From: Pseudomonas sp. PD9R
Lineage (GTDB): Bacteria > Pseudomonadota > Gammaproteobacteria > Pseudomonadales > Pseudomonadaceae
Assembly (NCBI RefSeq): GCF_019200975.1
Contig: NZ_JAHTMR010000025.1
Span: 1-63,744 of the forward strand
Reading direction: 5' to 3'
Length of the DNA stretch: 63,744 nucleotides
Below are positions 60,125 through 63,744 of this stretch, one piece after another. Both the position numbers and the translations under genes were made by a program. The notes beneath the pieces are model-generated. The model searched no databases and was not told where the DNA came from. It saw only the letters and a program-made list of their open reading frames with translations. The stretch's first letter is position 1; each line of letters opens with the position of its first letter.

Positions 60125-60215
60125 TTCGCGGGCAAGCCTCGCTCCCACAGGGGTTGAGTCACATCCAAATTATGCGACCGACACAAATCCTGTAGGAGCG
60201 AGGCTTGCCCGCGAA
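60125..60215. repeat. REP pair (cgcgggcaagcctcgctcc type)
   Basis: Inverted doublet between yggT and metX; it probably marks a break between two transcripts of the same direction. Confidence 0.87.
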
Positions 60216-60235
60216 GAACGATAACGCGGTTTGAA

Positions 60236-60826
60236 TCAGATCAGCCCAAACAGCTCTTTAGGCATCAGCGCGTAGTAAGCCAGGCGCGGGATCAACCAGC
60301 TTTGCAGTAACTGAAGCGCGATAAAGGCGAAGATCGGCGAGATGTCGAGGCCGCCCAGGTTCGGGATGATCCGGCGGAACGGCGCGAGTACCGGTTCAGT
60401 GATCTGCTGGACCAGTTCTGCGCCCGGGTTATGACTGCCGGGTGCGACCCAGGACAGAATCACACTGATGATCATCGCCCAGAACAGGATCTTCAAAAAC
60501 AGCGCGAAAATGCCGATCAAGGCCCATGGCACCAGAAACAGCACATCGACCGAGTAGCCGCTAAGAAACAGGATGACCGCGAACAGCACCATCTGCACGA
60601 TCAGCGCCAGCACCAGCGATGACATGTCCAGGCCGAACATGCTCGGGATCACCCGGCGCAGCGGCTTGAGCAGCGGTTGAGTGGCCTTCACGGCGAACTG
60701 GCAGAGCGGGTTGTAGAAGTTCGCGCGCACCAGTTGCAGGATGAAGCGCAACAGCACAACCAACAGATACAGGCTGCCCAGGGTTTGAATCACAAAAATG
60801 GCAGCGTCATTGAGTCCGAGCATCAT
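60236..60826 (-). CDS. yggT: YggT-family membrane protein
   Basis: A 196 aa inner-membrane protein with two YggT repeats. Each has the pattern YNPLCQFAVKATQPLLKPLRRVIP / HNPGAELVQQITEPVLAPFRRIIPNLGGLDISP followed by a hydrophobic pair, about five membrane segments in total. YggT proteins have been linked to osmotic or K+ stress and, in plants, to thylakoid organisation; the bacterial role is unclear. It lies 21 bp after proC, the conserved yggS-proC-yggT order. Confidence 0.9.
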   Translation of the reverse strand: MMLGLNDAAIFVIQTLGSLYLLVVLLRFILQLVRANFYNPLCQFAVKATQPLLKPLRRVIPSMFGLDMSSLVLALIVQMVLFAVILFLSGYSVDVLFLVPWALIGIFALFLKILFWAMIISVILSWVAPGSHNPGAELVQQITEPVLAPFRRIIPNLGGLDISPIFAFIALQLLQSWLIPRLAYYALMPKELFGLI

Positions 60827-60847
60827 TGATTCCTTTGTAAGAGCTGA

Positions 60848-61666
60848 TTAGCGACCGAGTTGCTCAGCCATCTCGGCCGAACGGTGCGCGGCGGCGCCCA
60901 ATGCTTTTTCTACCAGCGCTTCGAAGCCGCCGGCCTGGAACGACTTGATCGCGGCTTCCGTGGTGCCCGCAGGCGAGGTCACGCGGCGACGCAATTCAGC
61001 GGCGTCGACGTCGCTGGCCACCGCCATGTGCGCGGCGCCCAGTGCGGTTTGCAAGGTCAGTTGCGCGGCAACGTCCGCTGGCAGGCCGAGTTTCACGCCA
61101 GCGGCGGTCATGGCTTCGATCAACAAAAAGAAGTACGCCGGGCCCGAGCCGGAAACTGCGGTGACGGCGTCCAGTTGCTGCTCTTCCTCCAGCCACAAGG
61201 CAATGCCGACGGCCGACAGCAGCTCTTGCGCTTGCTGGCGTTGTTCGGCGGTGACCTGGGCGGTGGCGAACAAACCGCTTACGCCCTGGCGCAGCAGCGC
61301 CGGGGTGTTAGGCATGCAGCGCACGATTGGCTGGGTGCCGAGCCAGTTGTTCATGCTGGCGCAGGTGATGCCCGCGGCAATCGATACCACCAGCTGACCG
61401 GGTTTAAGGCTTGGACGAATCGCTTCGCAGACGGTTTTCATCGCCTGGGGTTTGACTGCCAGCACGACCACGTCGGCGCCGTCGATGGCTTGGGCGTTGT
61501 CGGCAAACACTTCGATGCCGTGCTCGGCGCTCACGCGGGCGCGGGTTTCGTCACCCGGATCGCTGGCGCGGATCTGCGCGGCGTCCAGACCTTTGGCCCG
61601 CAGGCCACCGATCAGGCTGGCGGCCATGTTGCCGGCACCGATAAAGGCAATACGCGTCTTGCTCAT
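60848..61666 (-). CDS. proC: Pyrroline-5-carboxylate reductase
   Basis: Last step of proline synthesis, reducing pyrroline-5-carboxylate with NAD(P)H. The 272 aa product starts MSKTRIAFIGAGNMAASLIGGL with the dinucleotide motif GAGNMA, and has VLAVKPQAM, MPNTPALLRQGVSGL, AVSGSGPAYFFLLIEAM and the C-terminal TSPAGTTEAAI. The longer open frame upstream is not conserved. It lies between yggS (34 bp upstream) and yggT. Confidence 0.96.
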   Translation of the reverse strand: MSKTRIAFIGAGNMAASLIGGLRAKGLDAAQIRASDPGDETRARVSAEHGIEVFADNAQAIDGADVVVLAVKPQAMKTVCEAIRPSLKPGQLVVSIAAGITCASMNNWLGTQPIVRCMPNTPALLRQGVSGLFATAQVTAEQRQQAQELLSAVGIALWLEEEQQLDAVTAVSGSGPAYFFLLIEAMTAAGVKLGLPADVAAQLTLQTALGAAHMAVASDVDAAELRRRVTSPAGTTEAAIKSFQAGGFEALVEKALGAAAHRSAEMAEQLGR

Positions 61667-61700
61667 GTCAGGTCCTTTTAAAAAGTGGTTCAGCCATGGA

Positions 61701-62387
61701 TCAAGGCTGTGAATAGTCGCGGGCACCAAACAGGGCCGTACCAACGCGGACCCAAGTGGCGCCCATGGCAATGGCCGATTCAAGATCGTGGCTCATGCCC
61801 ATGGAAAGTGTGTCGAGCGGCAGATTGAGGCTCGCTTGCAGGCTTTGCACGGCCGCAAACGCAGCATCCTGCGCGGCGCGATCTTCAGTCGGCTCAGGGA
61901 TCGCCATCAATCCGCGCAACTTGAGGCGAGGCAGGGCGCTGATGGCGTTGGCCAGGGCCGGAAGATCAGCCGGGGTGCAGCCGGATTTGCTGGCCTCACC
62001 GCTGACGTTGACCTGGATGCAGATGTTCAATGGCGGTAGATCGGCCGGTCGCTGTTCAGACAAGCGTTGTGCAATTTTCAGGCGATCCACGGAATGCACC
62101 CAGGCGAAATGCTCGGCGATGGCGCGAGTCTTGTTCGATTGAATGGGGCCGATGAAGTGCCAGATCAAGGGCAGGTCAGCCAATTCGAGTTGTTTGCCCA
62201 AGGCTTCCTGCAGGTAGTTCTCGCCAAAGTCGCGCAGGCCGGCGGCATAGGCTTCACGCAGGTCCTGTGCGGGTTTGGTCTTGCTTACGGCCAGCAACTG
62301 GACGCTGTTTTCATCGCGATGAGCGGCGAGGGCGGCGGCACGGATGCGCGAACTAACCCGTTCAATGTTGTCTGCTATCGTGGACAT
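61701..62387 (-). CDS. yggS: PLP homeostasis protein, YggS family
   Basis: A 228 aa alanine-racemase-fold protein that binds pyridoxal phosphate and balances its level; not an active racemase. The PLP lysine is in LLAVSKTKP, followed by FGENYLQEAL, WHFIGPIQSNKTRAIA, and the C-terminal phosphate site SMGMSHDLESAIAMGATWVRVGTALFG. It is first of the yggS-proC-yggT run and is divergent from pilT, with 57 bp between starts. Confidence 0.94.
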   Translation of the reverse strand: MSTIADNIERVSSRIRAAALAAHRDENSVQLLAVSKTKPAQDLREAYAAGLRDFGENYLQEALGKQLELADLPLIWHFIGPIQSNKTRAIAEHFAWVHSVDRLKIAQRLSEQRPADLPPLNICIQVNVSGEASKSGCTPADLPALANAISALPRLKLRGLMAIPEPTEDRAAQDAAFAAVQSLQASLNLPLDTLSMGMSHDLESAIAMGATWVRVGTALFGARDYSQP

Positions 62388-62444
62388 TCAAGAGGCGCCA
62401 GCGGGTCTGAGGTTGGCGGCATTCTACTGGAATTGAGGAGTGCT

Positions 62445-63479
62445 ATGGATATCACTGAGTTGCTGGCGTTCAGCGCCAAACAAGGAGCATCTGACCTGCA
62501 TCTGTCGGCGGGCCTGCCGCCGATGATTCGTGTCGACGGCGATGTGCGGCGCATCAACCTGCCGCCCCTGGACCACAAGGAAGTGCAGGCGCTGATCTAC
62601 GACATCATGAACGACACCCAGCGAGTGGACTTCGAGAAGCATCTGGAAACCGATTTTTCCTTCGATGTGCCCGGCGTGGCGCGCTTTCGAGTCAATGCCT
62701 TTAACCAGAGTCGCGGTGCCGGGGCTGTGTTTCGCACCATTCCCTCCAAAGTCTTGAGCATGGAGGAACTGGGGATGGGCGATGTGTTTCGCAAGATGAC
62801 CGACGCGCCCCGTGGCCTGGTGCTGGTGACGGGGCCGACCGGTTCTGGCAAGTCCACGACGCTGGCGGCGATGATCGATTACCTGAACAGCCATCGCCAC
62901 CACCATATCCTCACCATTGAAGACCCTATCGAGTTCATCCATGAATCGCGCAAATGCCTGATCAATCAGCGCGAGGTCCATCGCGATACCCGCAGTTTCG
63001 CCACGGCGCTGCGTTCGGCGCTGCGTGAAGATCCGGACGTGATTCTGGTAGGCGAGATGCGTGACCTGGAGACTATTCGGCTGGCCCTGACCGCCGCCGA
63101 AACCGGTCATCTGGTGTTCGGCACGCTGCACACCACGTCTGCGGCGAAAACCATCGACCGGATCGTCGACGTGTTTCCGGGTGATGAGAAGTCGATGGTG
63201 CGTTCGATGCTGTCCGAGTCGTTGCTGGCGGTGGTTTCCCAGACGCTGGTCAAGAAGATCGGCGGCGGACGCATTGCCGCCCACGAGATCATGCTCGGCA
63301 CGTCGGCGATCCGTAACCTGATCCGCGAAGACAAGGTGGCGCAAATGTACTCGTCGATTCAGGCCGGAGGGTCGCTGGGGATGCAGACGCTGGATATGGG
63401 TTTGAAGGATCTGGTGACCAAAGGGCTGGTCAGTCGCGATCATGCGCGGGAGAAAGCGCGCTCACCGGATAACTTTTAA
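62445..63479 (+). CDS. pilT: Type IV pilus retraction ATPase PilT
   Basis: Hexameric motor that drives pilus retraction and twitching motility. The 344 aa product starts MDITELLAFSAKQGASDLHLSAGLPP, with PAS-like N-terminal domain, Walker A GPTGSGKSTTLAAM, the Asp box ILTIEDPIEFIH, Walker B VILVGEMRDLETI, His box HLVFGTLHT and the PilT-specific AIRNLIRED. The start has GAGGAG upstream. pilU normally follows pilT in Pseudomonas; here a degenerate REP and an IS110-type element come next. Confidence 0.97.
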   Translation: MDITELLAFSAKQGASDLHLSAGLPPMIRVDGDVRRINLPPLDHKEVQALIYDIMNDTQRVDFEKHLETDFSFDVPGVARFRVNAFNQSRGAGAVFRTIPSKVLSMEELGMGDVFRKMTDAPRGLVLVTGPTGSGKSTTLAAMIDYLNSHRHHHILTIEDPIEFIHESRKCLINQREVHRDTRSFATALRSALREDPDVILVGEMRDLETIRLALTAAETGHLVFGTLHTTSAAKTIDRIVDVFPGDEKSMVRSMLSESLLAVVSQTLVKKIGGGRIAAHEIMLGTSAIRNLIREDKVAQMYSSIQAGGSLGMQTLDMGLKDLVTKGLVSRDHAREKARSPDNF

Positions 63480-63490
63480 GAGGGTTAAAA

Positions 63491-63520
63491 GCAAAAAATC
63501 GCAGGCTGCAACAGTTCCAT
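63491..63520. repeat. Degenerate REP half next to the IS110 element
   Basis: aaaatcgcaggctgcaacagttcc resembles one arm of the gatcgcagcctgcggcagctcc family with several substitutions. The partner arm is missing and the IS110-type sequence begins within about 20 bp. Confidence 0.55.
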
Positions 63521-63539
63521 GTAGATACCGTCTTGACTC

Positions 63540-63744
63540 TCACCGGGCAAGTGCAAGTTTTGGGTCAAATGGTTGTCCCGATTTGAGCACCCCGTAAACG
63601 AAATGCAGCAGCTTACGCATTGCAGCACAGATGATCTGCTTGGGGGCCTTGCCGTTGGCCTTCAGGCGATCTTTCATGGCAATGATCGCTTCGTTATGCC
63701 GCAGCGCTACCAGGCCTGGCATGTAGAGGCCAGCACGCAAGCGC
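63540..63744 (-). mobile_element. IS110-family transposase, C-terminal part running off the window
   Basis: The minus-strand frame is open from the window edge to the stop at 63540. The visible 67 or so residues (RAGLYMPGLVALRHNEAIIAMKDRL ... KQIICAAMRKLLHFVYGVLKSGQPFD) match the C-terminal transposase_20 region of IS110/IS1111-type enzymes. The N-terminal DEDD domain is outside. It cannot be judged intact or broken. Its 3' end lies against a REP-like fragment after pilT. Confidence 0.8.

Noticed and set aside
1251..60215. Regularly recurring repeats as a CRISPR array
   Set aside because: The repeats are scattered inverted doublets between genes, not direct repeats with unique spacers, and no cas genes are present.

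Overview
The window reads as chromosome of a Pseudomonas of the P. fluorescens group. The gene order (rpiA, ilvA ... rppH, ptsP ... lgt, thyA ... folA ... ilvD ... mutM ... coaD ... rsmD, ftsYEX, rpoH ... thiSG, trmB ... hemW, rdgB ... metWX, proC, pilT) is the conserved Pseudomonas core order as I recall it from P. aeruginosa PAO1. High GC, and about nineteen REP-type repeat pairs of the 'tgtaggagcgag' and 'gatcgcagcctgcggcagctcctac' kinds, point to the fluorescens/putida side of the genus. All calls were made by reading; no database search was run.

Layout. 1-469: end of an IS3-family element. 497-13734: rpiA, ilvA, a DUF2269 membrane protein, a HAD phosphatase, rppH, ptsP, an NRDE protein, a TauE/SafE permease, lgt, thyA, and a divergent cadR/cadA cadmium-zinc resistance pair with a readable MerR-type promoter. 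13751-19347: a phosphonate island with a LysR regulator, a three-gene 2-aminoethylphosphonate-type ABC importer and a PhnZ-like HD-domain diiron oxygenase. 19459-27579: a GTPase/membrane pair (DUF3482/DUF2868), folA, cystine transporter tcyP, phosphorylcholine phosphatase and ilvD.

27932-31383 is the most unusual part. It is an AT-richer, minus-strand cassette between ilvD and rlmI. It consists of a readable sigma70 promoter, a perfect palindrome at the predicted transcript start, a 23-codon peptide gene with a strong Shine-Dalgarno, a leaky-terminator hairpin, and three translationally overlapping genes. These encode a SagB-type FMN dehydrogenase, an AurF-like diiron oxygenase with all seven metal ligands, and an MFS exporter. 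The layout resembles a small peptide-derived natural product (RiPP-like) pathway without YcaO, radical SAM or lanthionine enzymes. I do not recognise it as a described system.

31575-47735: rlmI, a PfpI-type protein, an HDOD protein, mutM, a small membrane protein, a YfhL-type ferredoxin, coaD, a GMC oxidoreductase/Tat protein/aldehyde dehydrogenase set with a divergent TetR regulator, a sulfurtransferase, an AraC regulator, a YheT-type hydrolase, rsmD and two M16 peptidase-family genes. 48080-52275: ftsY-ftsE-ftsX and rpoH with its terminator. 52401-62387: mtgA, a DUF423 protein, thiS-thiG-trmB, then a long minus-strand run yggS-proC-yggT-metX-metW-DUF4426-rdgB-hemW-DUF3392. 62445-63479: pilT, followed by the C-terminal end of an IS110-family transposase that runs off the window. 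Both window ends therefore carry IS pieces, and each abuts a degenerate REP half.
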